Below are positions 17,327-25,681 of a stretch of 64,000 nucleotides of DNA, piece by piece. The notes below the pieces were generated by a model. That model was not told the origin of the DNA, did no database searches, and worked only from the letters and a program-made list of their open reading frames with translations. Where the stretch lies: positions 1,265,890-1,329,889 of the forward strand of contig CBDFHC010000005.1 of assembly GCA_965247585.1 (NCBI GenBank), read 5' to 3'. A program made the position numbers and the translations under genes. Position 1 is the first letter of the stretch. Each line of letters opens with the position of its first letter. This stretch comes from CBDFHC01 sp965247585 (GTDB taxonomy: Bacteria; Chloroflexota; Dehalococcoidia; Lucifugimonadales; GCA-2712585).

Positions 17327-18106
17327 ATGAACACCGAAGTGCTTTACGAATCGCAAGACGGCGGCGTGGTCCTTATCACCCTGAACCGTCCCGAGGCGCT
17401 GAACGCCATCAACCGGCCGCTAAAGCAAGGGCTTGTGGAGGCGCTGGAGCGATTCGACTCGGACTCCGATGCCCATGTGGCCGTAATTACCGGCGCCGGA
17501 AGGGCCTTCTGCGCCGGCCGGGACCTAAAGGAGCGCGCAGAGGATAACGCCGCCGGGATTCGGGCCAGCGCCTCTGACAGCCTGCTGCCGGACAGCCCCT
17601 ATATGTTCAGGCAGCCGGCGAAACCGCTGATAGCGGCGATAAACGGCTACGCTCTGGCGGGTGGCTGGCTCATAGCGCAGATGTGTGACCTGCGCCTGGC
17701 CTCGGAAGAGGCACGGCTGGGCATTACCGAGGCACATGTGGGGCTGCTGCCCCCCTTCGCGTCGGTGCTGCCCAAGTTGATACCGTTGGCCGCGGCGCTG
17801 GAACTGGTATTCACGGCGGAGCCGATTACCGCCCAGCGCGCCCTGGAGATTGGCTTCCTCAACCGGGTAGTGCCGGGGGATGGGCTGATGCCTGCGGCGC
17901 TGGCCATGGCACGGCGGGTCGCCGCCAACGCCCCGCTTTCGCTGCGCTATTTCAAGAAGATGGCCTACGCGGGTCTGGACCTGCCCCAGACGGAACTGGC
18001 CCAACTGGTGAACGGCCTATACGACGAGTTGCTACAGACCGAGGACTCGAAGGAGGGGCCACGGGCCTTCGCCGAGAAACGCAAGCCCCGGTGGAAGGGT
18101 AGATAG
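17327..18106 (+). CDS. Enoyl-CoA hydratase/isomerase (crotonase) family protein
   Basis: 259-residue crotonase-fold protein. The oxyanion-hole region VITGAGRAFCAGRDLKE (about 51-67) and the second CoA-binding segment PLIAAINGYALAGGW...CDLRLASEEARLGITEAHVGLLPP are present, with a Glu at the first catalytic position (TEAHVG). It hydrates or isomerises an acyl-CoA; the ring-cleavage or fatty-acid substrate is not specified by sequence. 44 bases before a ketopantoate-reductase-like gene in the same direction. Confidence 0.9.
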   Translation: MNTEVLYESQDGGVVLITLNRPEALNAINRPLKQGLVEALERFDSDSDAHVAVITGAGRAFCAGRDLKERAEDNAAGIRASASDSLLPDSPYMFRQPAKPLIAAINGYALAGGWLIAQMCDLRLASEEARLGITEAHVGLLPPFASVLPKLIPLAAALELVFTAEPITAQRALEIGFLNRVVPGDGLMPAALAMARRVAANAPLSLRYFKKMAYAGLDLPQTELAQLVNGLYDELLQTEDSKEGPRAFAEKRKPRWKGR

Positions 18107-18150
18107 CCACCAGAACGGGCAATCCCGCCCGGAAGAAAGGAGCCCCTTAA

Positions 18151-19200
18151 GTGGAACGGATTGCGATAATGGGCGGCGGCGCCGTGGGTTGCTACCTCTC
18201 CGCCTTCATGACTCGGGAAGGGGAGGACGTCACCCTCATTGACGTTTGGCCAGAGAACGTGGAGGCCATCAAGCGGGACGGGGTGAAGGTGACCGGGAGC
18301 CAGGGGCCGTTTACCTCTCCCGTAAAGGCGCTGCACCTGCACGAGATGCAGGCGGTGGACGAGCCCTTCGACATTGTATTCATCGCCATGAAGTCCTATG
18401 ACACCCGCTGGGCGTCCATCTTTATGGAGGCTTACCTCAAGGAGGACGGCTTCGCGGTCTCCTCCCAAAACAGCATCAACGACCCTGTCTTGGCGGAGGT
18501 CTTTGGTCAACAGCGAGCCGTGGGCTGCATCATGTCCACCATTGAAGTGGCGCTGTGGGAGCCAGGCCACGTTACCCGCGGAGGCCAGCCGGGCCGCGAC
18601 CGGGGTTACGATGTCTTTCGCGTAGGCGAGCACGTCGGCCCAGTTACCCCTAGAGTCGAACGGATCGTGGAGCTCGTGAGCAGCATAGACGGAGCCCGGA
18701 GCACCACCAACCTTTGGGGGGAGCGCTGGGCCAAGCTGGCCAGCAACTGCATGGGTAACCCGGCGGGGGCTATGTCCGGCCTGGGCTCTCACGGAATGGC
18801 CGATTCATCAGAGGCGCGGCTGCTGAAAATGAACATCGCCGCGGAGGTGGTCCGGGTGGGCACGGCGCTGAACTACCACATAGAATCGGTCTCCGGGGTG
18901 GAGGCCTCCACCTGGCTGGACCTGAGCCGGGGAGATGTTTTTGAGGAGTTGGACAGCCGGCTGCGCGGCAAGGGGCGGATGGACTGGCACTCTTCCATGT
19001 CCCAAGACGTCATCAAGGGACGCCGCTCAGAGATAGACTTTCTGAACGGCCTGGTCTCCAATAGTGGGCGTGATGCCGGGGTGCCCACGCCGGTGAACGA
19101 CGCCACCGTGGCCATAATGCGGGAGATAGACGGCCGGCGTGCAGCCCCTGACCCCTCTCATATGTCCACGGTTCTGGACCAGGCGAAGGTCCAACGCTAG
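18151..19200 (+). CDS. Ketopantoate reductase family (ApbA/PanE-like) dehydrogenase
   Basis: 349 residues. N-terminal Rossmann motif MGGGAVGCYLSA (8-19), IAMKSYDT with the family Lys, and C-terminal domain WAKLASNCMGNPAGA (KLxxN motif). PanE reduces 2-dehydropantoate for pantothenate synthesis, but this paralog is longer than typical PanE (about 300) and sits beside an enoyl-CoA hydratase, so another 2-oxoacid or beta-keto substrate is possible. GTG start with AAAGGAG 8 bases upstream. Confidence 0.85.
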   Translation: MERIAIMGGGAVGCYLSAFMTREGEDVTLIDVWPENVEAIKRDGVKVTGSQGPFTSPVKALHLHEMQAVDEPFDIVFIAMKSYDTRWASIFMEAYLKEDGFAVSSQNSINDPVLAEVFGQQRAVGCIMSTIEVALWEPGHVTRGGQPGRDRGYDVFRVGEHVGPVTPRVERIVELVSSIDGARSTTNLWGERWAKLASNCMGNPAGAMSGLGSHGMADSSEARLLKMNIAAEVVRVGTALNYHIESVSGVEASTWLDLSRGDVFEELDSRLRGKGRMDWHSSMSQDVIKGRRSEIDFLNGLVSNSGRDAGVPTPVNDATVAIMREIDGRRAAPDPSHMSTVLDQAKVQR

Positions 19201-19448
19201 ACGAGGTCCCAGCCGGAGCGGGTGTCTTTCCAAGGGTGTGGCAGAAATCGTCATTCGGCCGCTATAAATCGTAGCATTGGCTGTTGACACCCTGATTCTA
19301 TGTAGTGATACGTAGAAATGCGGCGGAAATTAGTCACAATAATACGAGCTTCGCCGTAGGCTGGGTGGTATACTTCCTAGGTACCCCGAATTAAGGGCCT
19401 AGGCCCTTCTTTAACCCCAAAATCGATCAGAATAGAGGACCTGAATTC
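19201..19448. other. gyrB upstream region
   Basis: 248 bases without a gene. A consensus -35 hexamer TTGACA lies at 19284-19289, but no good -10 follows at 16-18 bases; a TATACT at 19369-19374 is a second candidate -10 without a clear -35. CTACGTAT/ATTTCTACG-like motifs (complement of 19306-19319) recur upstream of dnaA. Confidence 0.4.
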
Positions 19449-21386
19449 ATGGCTACCGACACCCACGCCAGCTATACCGCCAAAGACATTGTCGTCCTGG
19501 AAGGACTGGAGGCGGTACGGCGTCGTCCCGGCATGTACATAGGCAGCACCGACCAACGGGGCCTGCACCACCTGATATACGAAGTTGTGGACAACGCGGT
19601 TGACGAGGCCATGGCAGGCTACTGTACCGAGGTGTACGTAGAGATCCGGGAAGACGGGTCAGTGATGGTATCGGACGATGGCCGTGGCATCCCGGTGGAC
19701 ATGCACCCGACTACGGGCAAGTCGGCGCTGGAGACGGTGATGACCACGCTGCACGCCGGCGGGAAATTCGGCGGCGGCGCGTACAAGGTCTCGGGCGGGC
19801 TGCACGGGGTGGGGGCCTCGGTGGTGAACGCCCTGTCATCCTTCCTGAGAGTGGAGGTGCGCCGGAGCGGCTACACCTACCGGCAGGACTACTCCAAGGG
19901 CATACCTACCTCCACTCTCACCAAAAGCAAAGGCATGAACGGTGGAGGCACCACCATAACCTTCGCCCCGGACCCGGAGACCTTCCCAGAGATCCAATAC
20001 GATTTCAGCATGCTGATAGAGCACTTCAAGCAGGTCGCGTACCTCAACCGCGGCCTGCGCATAAAATTCATCAGTCACCTCCACTCGGAGCAGCGGGCAG
20101 GCGACGTTGAGCGGACCTACTATTTCGAGGGCGGTATTAGCGACTTCGTTAAGAACCTGAACCGGGACCACAAAACGGCGCAGGCGGAGCCGTTCTACTT
20201 CCAGCGCACCGTGGACGACACCATTGTGGAGACGGCGCTCCAGTACAACGACACTTTCCACGAGGCGGTTTTCTCCTTCGCCAACTGCATCAGCACGGAG
20301 GAGGGTGGCACGCATCTGACCGGCTTCCGCACCGCGCTGACCCGGGCCATTAACGACTACGGCCGTAAGCAGAAGCTGCTGAAGGACGATCAGGCCAACC
20401 TCTCCGGAGAGGACGTGCGGGAGGGGCTCACGGCGGTGGTTAGCGTGAAGCTGACGGACCCGCAGTTTGAGGGCCAGACGAAGACGAAGCTGGGCAACGC
20501 CGAGGTGAAGAGCATTGTGGAGTCCGCGGTGGCGGAGGCGCTTTCTCAGTACCTGGAGGAGCACCCCAACGAGGGGCGCCGAATTCTTGACAAGTGCAAC
20601 ACGGCGCAGAGGGCCCGGGAGGCGGCTCGTAAAGCCCGAGAGCTGGTGCAGCGGAAGAACGCGCTGGACGGCAGCTCCCTACCCGGGAAGCTGGCCGACT
20701 GCTCCGAACGCAACCCCGAGCTGTCTGAACTGTTCATTGTGGAGGGCGAGTCCGCCGGCGGCTCCGCCAAGATGGGCCGGGACCGCCGCTTCCAGGCCAT
20801 CCTCCCGCTCAAGGGAAAGATCATTAACGTTGAGAAGGCGCCGAAGGACAAGGTGATTGCCCACGAGGAAATCCGCTCTTTAATCGCCGCGCTGGGCGCC
20901 AACGAGGGCGACGAGTTCGAGCCCGAGAAGCTTCGCTACCACAAGATAATTATCATGACTGACGCAGACGTGGACGGCTCCCACATCCGGACTCTGCTGC
21001 TGACCTTCTTCTTCCGCGGCATGCTGGACCTTATCAAGGGCGGGTACCTGTACATTGCCCAGCCCCCTCTTTACAGGATTCAGGTTGGGAAATCAGTGGA
21101 CTATGCCTATACAGAGGAGCAGAAAGACCTCCTGTTGGGGCAGCTAAACGGCAAGCGCACTCCCCAGATCCAGCGGTACAAGGGGTTGGGCGAGATGAAC
21201 CCGGACCAGCTTTGGGAGACCACGATGGACCCTGACGCCCGCAACATGCTAAAGGTTGCTATAGAAGAGGGAATGGGCTATGCCGACGCCGAAAAGGTGT
21301 TCTCTGAGCTGATGGGTGAGGAAGTAGCCCCTCGTAAGAAGTTCATCCAGACCTACGCCCGTTCGGTGGCGGAGCTGGACGTTTAG
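19449..21386 (+). CDS. gyrB: DNA gyrase subunit B
   Basis: ATPase subunit of the type II topoisomerase that introduces negative supercoils. 645 residues with the GHKL ATPase (EVVDNAVDEAMAG, DGRGIPVDMH, GGKFGGGAYKVSGGLHGVG), the transducer, and TOPRIM domain (ELFIVEGESAGGSA, DADVDGSHIRTLLLTFFFR), closing with KKFIQTYARSVAELDV. No insertion or truncation. gyrA is not in the window. ATG start with GAGGACCTGAATTC upstream. Confidence 0.97.
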   Translation: MATDTHASYTAKDIVVLEGLEAVRRRPGMYIGSTDQRGLHHLIYEVVDNAVDEAMAGYCTEVYVEIREDGSVMVSDDGRGIPVDMHPTTGKSALETVMTTLHAGGKFGGGAYKVSGGLHGVGASVVNALSSFLRVEVRRSGYTYRQDYSKGIPTSTLTKSKGMNGGGTTITFAPDPETFPEIQYDFSMLIEHFKQVAYLNRGLRIKFISHLHSEQRAGDVERTYYFEGGISDFVKNLNRDHKTAQAEPFYFQRTVDDTIVETALQYNDTFHEAVFSFANCISTEEGGTHLTGFRTALTRAINDYGRKQKLLKDDQANLSGEDVREGLTAVVSVKLTDPQFEGQTKTKLGNAEVKSIVESAVAEALSQYLEEHPNEGRRILDKCNTAQRAREAARKARELVQRKNALDGSSLPGKLADCSERNPELSELFIVEGESAGGSAKMGRDRRFQAILPLKGKIINVEKAPKDKVIAHEEIRSLIAALGANEGDEFEPEKLRYHKIIIMTDADVDGSHIRTLLLTFFFRGMLDLIKGGYLYIAQPPLYRIQVGKSVDYAYTEEQKDLLLGQLNGKRTPQIQRYKGLGEMNPDQLWETTMDPDARNMLKVAIEEGMGYADAEKVFSELMGEEVAPRKKFIQTYARSVAELDV

Positions 21387-21406
21387 CCGGGGGGCCGGCC
21401 TTTACC

Positions 21407-22069
21407 ATGACGGGTCAAACCACGCCAGCTTCCACCCCCGGCGCCACCCTCTTCCCAGGGTTCGCTGACCTGTATGGCATGGCTGCTGCCGAGGTGGAGG
21501 GGCTCAGCGACGCCCAGCTAGACTGGTCCTCGGACCGGTGGGAGTGGTCCAGGTGGAGCATCCGCCGGCAGGTGAGCCACATTCCATCCTTCATCTCCGG
21601 CTGGTTGCTGAATCGCTGGGGCGCTAAGCTGTTTCCCCAGGGGACGGGCTCCCTTGGCGAAATGGGCCGGTTCGTCCAAGCAACGGAGGGTTCGTGGCTT
21701 GACGAGGGTGAATATCCTGACATGCCCTCTCTCCTAAAGAAGCTGCAAGATGGGCTGGACCTGATTCACCACATCCTATCGCGAGAGACGGCGGAATCCC
21801 TGCAAGCCCAGGAGGAGCCGCGTCCGGACACGCCGCCACACTGGAGTCAGTTCATCAAGGTGCATCCCACCGGGGTACGGTGGCACCCCACCGAGCCGAA
21901 CTTCACTTACATAACGCTGGAGGCTACCTTCCGACACCTCTACTACGAGGCGCTGACCCATCTGTACAACATCCAGCGGTTAAAGCGGGCCCAGGGGTTG
22001 AGCGGTAAGGTCGAGATTCCGGCCGAAGGCTACTGGGCGCTACCGGACTGGGACCGCAGCGAACCCTAA
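21407..22069 (+). CDS. DinB-superfamily (DinB_2-like) protein
   Basis: 220 residues, mainly helical. SRWSIRRQVSHIPSFISGWLLNRWG and HLYYEALTHLYNIQRLKRA place histidines where DinB/YfiT proteins bind a metal ion. Function is not known; many act as thiol-dependent transferases. It follows gyrB by 20 bases in the same direction and may be transcribed with it. Family assignment is by pattern only. Confidence 0.65.
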   Translation: MTGQTTPASTPGATLFPGFADLYGMAAAEVEGLSDAQLDWSSDRWEWSRWSIRRQVSHIPSFISGWLLNRWGAKLFPQGTGSLGEMGRFVQATEGSWLDEGEYPDMPSLLKKLQDGLDLIHHILSRETAESLQAQEEPRPDTPPHWSQFIKVHPTGVRWHPTEPNFTYITLEATFRHLYYEALTHLYNIQRLKRAQGLSGKVEIPAEGYWALPDWDRSEP

Positions 22070-22105
22070 CCACCCGCGTCCACTTACCCCGCCGGTTGAT
22101 GCCCC

Positions 22106-22837
22106 CTAGCGGTCCTTGAACGTGAAACTGAATGAGTACTGCTTCAGTTGTAGGTTCGGCACTGCCTGCGCCGCCTGCAGCACCTTGGAGTGAAAGTCAG
22201 ACGCCACCAGGATCCCACTTACGGGCTTCTTGTCCTCCGAGTGCACCGACGCCATATACGCCAGGGTCTGAGTAACACTACTCGGGTCCGCGGTCCCGGT
22301 TTTCAATTCTATAACCACCCTTTTCCCGCCGCGTTCCGCTGCTGTGATGTCTATTCGCCCCGCCTCCACTTTTCTCTCCTGACCGCCGTCTATGATTTTC
22401 AGCCCGGGTTCTAGCTGTTCAATGTTCCGCCGGATGGCTTTTTGCATGTCCCGCTCTAGCTCGAATCTAAGTTCTTCAGCTTCCTCAGTTCCCTCAGCTC
22501 CCTCAATATCGGCTGCGCCCGTTCCCGCGTAACCCTTGAAGTACGGGTTTATCGAGTTGTTTGTCAGGTTAAATACCGATCCAAACCTTTCGAGGTCGTC
22601 GATATTTCCTTCCTTGATATCCCCTGACCATCTGTTGCTAAAGCGGCGCTCTTCGTCCAAGTACCAATCGTGGTCGGGCGACTCCAGCCTCGTCACACCC
22701 TGCTCTTTCATCAGGTCCAACAACGCTTCAACGCTGGTCCCTTTAAGCTGGTTCGTTTCTCCCCTCAATATCTTCCGATTTTTCAATTCCTCTGCGGAAA
22801 ACCCTTGAAGAAATTCACGCACGTTCTTTGTTGTCAT
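22106..22837 (-). CDS. NucS/EndoMS-like PD-(D/E)XK nuclease with an unfamiliar N-terminus
   Basis: 243 residues. The C-terminal 100 residues match the NucS/EndoMS (DUF91) nuclease core: GRIDI with Asp ~163, VVIELKTG with Glu ~177 and Lys ~179, and QTLAYM with Gln ~190. NucS cuts branched or mismatched DNA. The N-terminal half (DWYLDEERRFSNRWSGDI, VFNLTNNSINPYFKGYAG) is not the usual NucS dimerisation domain that I can recognise. An in-frame TTG at 22870 would add 11 residues; ATG 22837 has GAGGA upstream. The gene is less GC-rich than its neighbours, which hints at transfer. Confidence 0.75.
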   Translation of the reverse strand: MTTKNVREFLQGFSAEELKNRKILRGETNQLKGTSVEALLDLMKEQGVTRLESPDHDWYLDEERRFSNRWSGDIKEGNIDDLERFGSVFNLTNNSINPYFKGYAGTGAADIEGAEGTEEAEELRFELERDMQKAIRRNIEQLEPGLKIIDGGQERKVEAGRIDITAAERGGKRVVIELKTGTADPSSVTQTLAYMASVHSEDKKPVSGILVASDFHSKVLQAAQAVPNLQLKQYSFSFTFKDR

Positions 22838-22943
22838 TCGGCGGATGTCCTCACTTTTTCTGTTTCGCAACTACTCGGCACTTTCCTCTAAAGACAGGAC
22901 TGTTCTCCCTTCACCTGCTCCACCTATCGGCGCAACAGGACCC

Positions 22944-23537
22944 TCAGTTCCCCGTAGCGCGGTCCCCTTCCACCACCGCCACCCTGCCATCCGCCGACGC
23001 CTCCAATACCGACGCGAACCGGTAGCCCCTACGCCGCACCTCGTCGCTGCCGCCCTGGCGCCGGTCCAACAACGCCAGCACCACCGCCACGGTACAGCCC
23101 GCCGCCTCCGCGGCATCTATAGCGCTGAACAGCGAACCGCCGGTGGTGCAGACGTCATCGACTATCGCTACCCTGCTGCCTGTCACCAGCGGCCCCTCGA
23201 TAGCCTGCCGGGTGCCGTGTCCCTTGGTCTCTTTACGCACAATAAACGCGTGGATGGGCATTCCCTCCAGGTGGCTGGTCAACGCCACCGCTGCCACGAT
23301 AGGATCGGCGCCCAGGGTGGGGCCTCCAATGGCGTCGACGTTGGTGCCCCGAAGCAACTCCAAGAAGGCCACTCCCGCCAGACTGGCGCCCTCCGGGTCC
23401 AGCGTGAGCCGCCTGCCATCGAAGTAGTAGCCGCTCTTAGCACCTGAGGAGAGCGTGAAGTCTCCGTAAGTGAGGGCGCCTCGTTCTTGGGCCAGGGCCA
23501 GAAGGCGCCGCGCCGCTGTCTCCAGCCTACCCGGCAT
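22944..23537 (-). CDS. pyrE: Orotate phosphoribosyltransferase
   Basis: Makes orotidine 5'-monophosphate from orotate and PRPP (pyrimidine synthesis). 197 residues; FTLSSGAKSGYYFDGRR orotate-binding region, RKETKGHGTRQAIEG catalytic loop and the PRPP motif VAIVDDVCTTGGS are all present. Its start overlaps the end of nadD by 11 bases, so it is the third gene of a leftward obgE-nadD-pyrE operon. Confidence 0.95.
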   Translation of the reverse strand: MPGRLETAARRLLALAQERGALTYGDFTLSSGAKSGYYFDGRRLTLDPEGASLAGVAFLELLRGTNVDAIGGPTLGADPIVAAVALTSHLEGMPIHAFIVRKETKGHGTRQAIEGPLVTGSRVAIVDDVCTTGGSLFSAIDAAEAAGCTVAVVLALLDRRQGGSDEVRRRGYRFASVLEASADGRVAVVEGDRATGN

Positions 23538-24135
23538 CTTTATACAATCCGTGCTCCGCGATGTATCGGGCCACCTGCTCGCAAACCAGGTAACGGGTGG
23601 AGCGCCCCTGGGCGAAGCGATGGCGTAGATCGGTGGCGCTAATCCCTATGTGTATGCCGTCCAGTGTCACCACCCGCTCCGCCGCGCCCCGGCGCAATTC
23701 GTCCAACAGTGTAGGGTCCACGGAACTCATTTCGGGACGGGTAACCACGGCCAACACAGCCAGCTGAAGGATCCGCTCCGGGTCCTTCCACCGATGGAAC
23801 TCTTTCAGCGAGTCGACCCCGAGTATGAAAAAGAAGCGGGCATCTTCACCGTAGTCCGCCTCCATCTCTACTAGAGTGTCCACGGTATAACACGGTCCCT
23901 CCCTCTCAACATCTGCAGATGAGATACGGAAGAACGGGTTAGACATAATGGCCAGCCTCACCATGTTCAGCCGGTGGTGCGCCGGACTGACAGGCTCTCC
24001 AGCCTTCATCCAGGGTTCCCCCGCGGGCACGAACACAACTTCCTCTAGCTCCAGCCTCTCCCTGGCCTCCTCTGCGACTATCAGGTGAGCGGCATGGATA
24101 GGATCAAACGTGCCGCCCAGTATGCCAATATTCAC
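23527..24135 (-). CDS. nadD: Nicotinate-nucleotide adenylyltransferase
   Basis: Adenylates nicotinate mononucleotide in NAD synthesis. 202 residues from a GTG start; GILGGTFDPIHAAHL is the nucleotidyltransferase motif (HxxH-like), and GIHIGISATDLRHRFAQGRSTRYLV is the C-terminal ISSTxIR-like segment in a divergent form. The GTG start lies one base after the obgE stop, with GGGAG upstream, and is preferred to a longer in-frame start at 24174 inside obgE. Confidence 0.94.
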   Translation of the reverse strand: MNIGILGGTFDPIHAAHLIVAEEARERLELEEVVFVPAGEPWMKAGEPVSPAHHRLNMVRLAIMSNPFFRISSADVEREGPCYTVDTLVEMEADYGEDARFFFILGVDSLKEFHRWKDPERILQLAVLAVVTRPEMSSVDPTLLDELRRGAAERVVTLDGIHIGISATDLRHRFAQGRSTRYLVCEQVARYIAEHGLYKDAG

Positions 24136-24136
24136 G

Positions 24137-25399
24137 TTACTCCCACTCCATCTCAACCTTGCCGAACCGCACAATGTCTCCCCGCTTGATGCCGGACTTC
24201 ACCAGGGCCCGGTCCACGCCCATTTTCTCCAACTCCTTCCAAACCTGGAGACGGACGCGAGGGTCCCTCATGTTCACCATAGCTACGATTCGCTCCGCCC
24301 GAGGTGCCGTAACCTCGTATACATCCCCGTCTTTGATCACTTCAGGCTTCCCGTTACGTCGCCCCGCTCGAAATTCGGTGAGATCTCTATTTGGGACTGC
24401 ATCTTGTTCCCGCGGCATATCAGCCAGCATTCCCAGCGTCTTCTGTATTAACGGCTCCAGGCCTTTACGAGTCACCGCGGAGACTTTGAATACCTCAACC
24501 CCCAATTCTACCAATTTCCCGGCCAGCCGCGCCACCCCTTCCTGCGCCTCCATCACGTCCATCTTGTTGATTATCAGTATCTGCGGTTTAGCCCCCAACT
24601 CAGGGCTGAAGCTTCTAACCTCATGGTTAACCGTCTCAATCCTATCTAACACATCGTCGCTAATCCCATCCACCAAGTGCCACAAAATTCGCGTTCGTTC
24701 CGCGTGTCTCAGAAAGTCCAGTCCCAGTCCCCCTCCCATGTGCGCGCCCTCAATCAATCCAGGGACCTCAATCAGCAGGAAATCCCGGTGATTCCGTTCC
24801 ACCATCCCCAGCACGGGTTCAAGAGTCGTAAAGGGATAATCCGCTATTTTCGGCTTTGCTGAAGAGCACGCGGCTACCAGGGTAGACTTCCCAGCGTTAG
24901 GCATCCCGACTATCCCCACATCGGCCAAAAGCTTCAGTTCAACTCTAAGCTTGAGTTCCTCCCCTCGCTCCCCCGACTCTCCCAGTAATGGCGTCTGATT
25001 AGTAGACGTCGCGAACCGGGAATTCCCTCGTCCACCCATCCCACCTTTACTTACCAGCACCGGCTGCTCGTCAAGAATGTCCGCTACGTCATCCCTACCA
25101 TTTTCTGCAACCAGACGGACCACGGTCCCCAACGGTACAGCTATTCTTACGTCACTCCCTCGGCCGCCCTGTTTGTTGTTACCTCCGCCGTGCCGGCCAT
25201 GGCCTGCCCGGAACTCGACTTGATACCTCAAATGAAGCAACGTGTTAAGAGAGGCATCGCCTACTATAAATACGTTGCCTCCATTCCCTCCATTCCCTCC
25301 ATCTGGACCCCCTCGCGGCACAAACTTCTCTCGGCGAAAGCTTATGCAACCATTGCCACCACGTCCTGACGTTGTAATTATATCTACTAGATCTATCAA
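24137..25399 (-). CDS. obgE: Obg-family GTPase ObgE/CgtA
   Basis: Ribosome-assembly and stress GTPase. 420 residues: glycine-rich Obg domain (GRGGNGCISFRREKFVPRGGPDGGNGG, 13-39), G domain with GMPNAGKSTL (G1), YPFTTLEPVLG, G3 LIEVPGLIEGAHMG (Glu where Asp is usual), NKMD (G4), and a C-terminal OCT domain ending FGKVEMEWE. First gene of the obgE-nadD-pyrE operon. Lower GC and different codon choice from neighbouring genes are visible. Confidence 0.95.
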   Translation of the reverse strand: MIDLVDIITTSGRGGNGCISFRREKFVPRGGPDGGNGGNGGNVFIVGDASLNTLLHLRYQVEFRAGHGRHGGGNNKQGGRGSDVRIAVPLGTVVRLVAENGRDDVADILDEQPVLVSKGGMGGRGNSRFATSTNQTPLLGESGERGEELKLRVELKLLADVGIVGMPNAGKSTLVAACSSAKPKIADYPFTTLEPVLGMVERNHRDFLLIEVPGLIEGAHMGGGLGLDFLRHAERTRILWHLVDGISDDVLDRIETVNHEVRSFSPELGAKPQILIINKMDVMEAQEGVARLAGKLVELGVEVFKVSAVTRKGLEPLIQKTLGMLADMPREQDAVPNRDLTEFRAGRRNGKPEVIKDGDVYEVTAPRAERIVAMVNMRDPRVRLQVWKELEKMGVDRALVKSGIKRGDIVRFGKVEMEWE

Positions 25400-25681
25400 T
25401 ATAGGTTATCTAATAACAATGGTAATACTAAGATAGTTGAGAGCTAGCTTTGAACTGTTATGGGCAGGCGTCAATCAGGTTGATAGGTGTGGTAATTCTA
25501 ACATGGTCTGGGTGGGGGGATTGTGGGAGTTACGTTCAGGATACCGGAGCAGGCGAGACTGGGCGTGGATAAGCGATACTGATTGAACTGATAGCGCACA
25601 ATGGGGTTCCGGCTTTCAACAAGGGTTCAACAAAGACCTGACCGTTTGTGAACGTGGGGAGATAGAAGCGGGCTTCCGGGT
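25400..25681. other. dnaA-obgE intergenic region with a DnaA-box-like site
   Basis: 282 bases downstream of dnaA and upstream of obgE. CGTGGATAA at 25564-25572 is one base from the consensus DnaA box (complement TTATCCACG), and TTCAACAA occurs twice, 12 bases apart, at 25615-25634. The AT-rich part next to obgE (25380-25440) probably holds the obgE promoter. A single near-consensus box is weak evidence for an origin. Confidence 0.4.
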
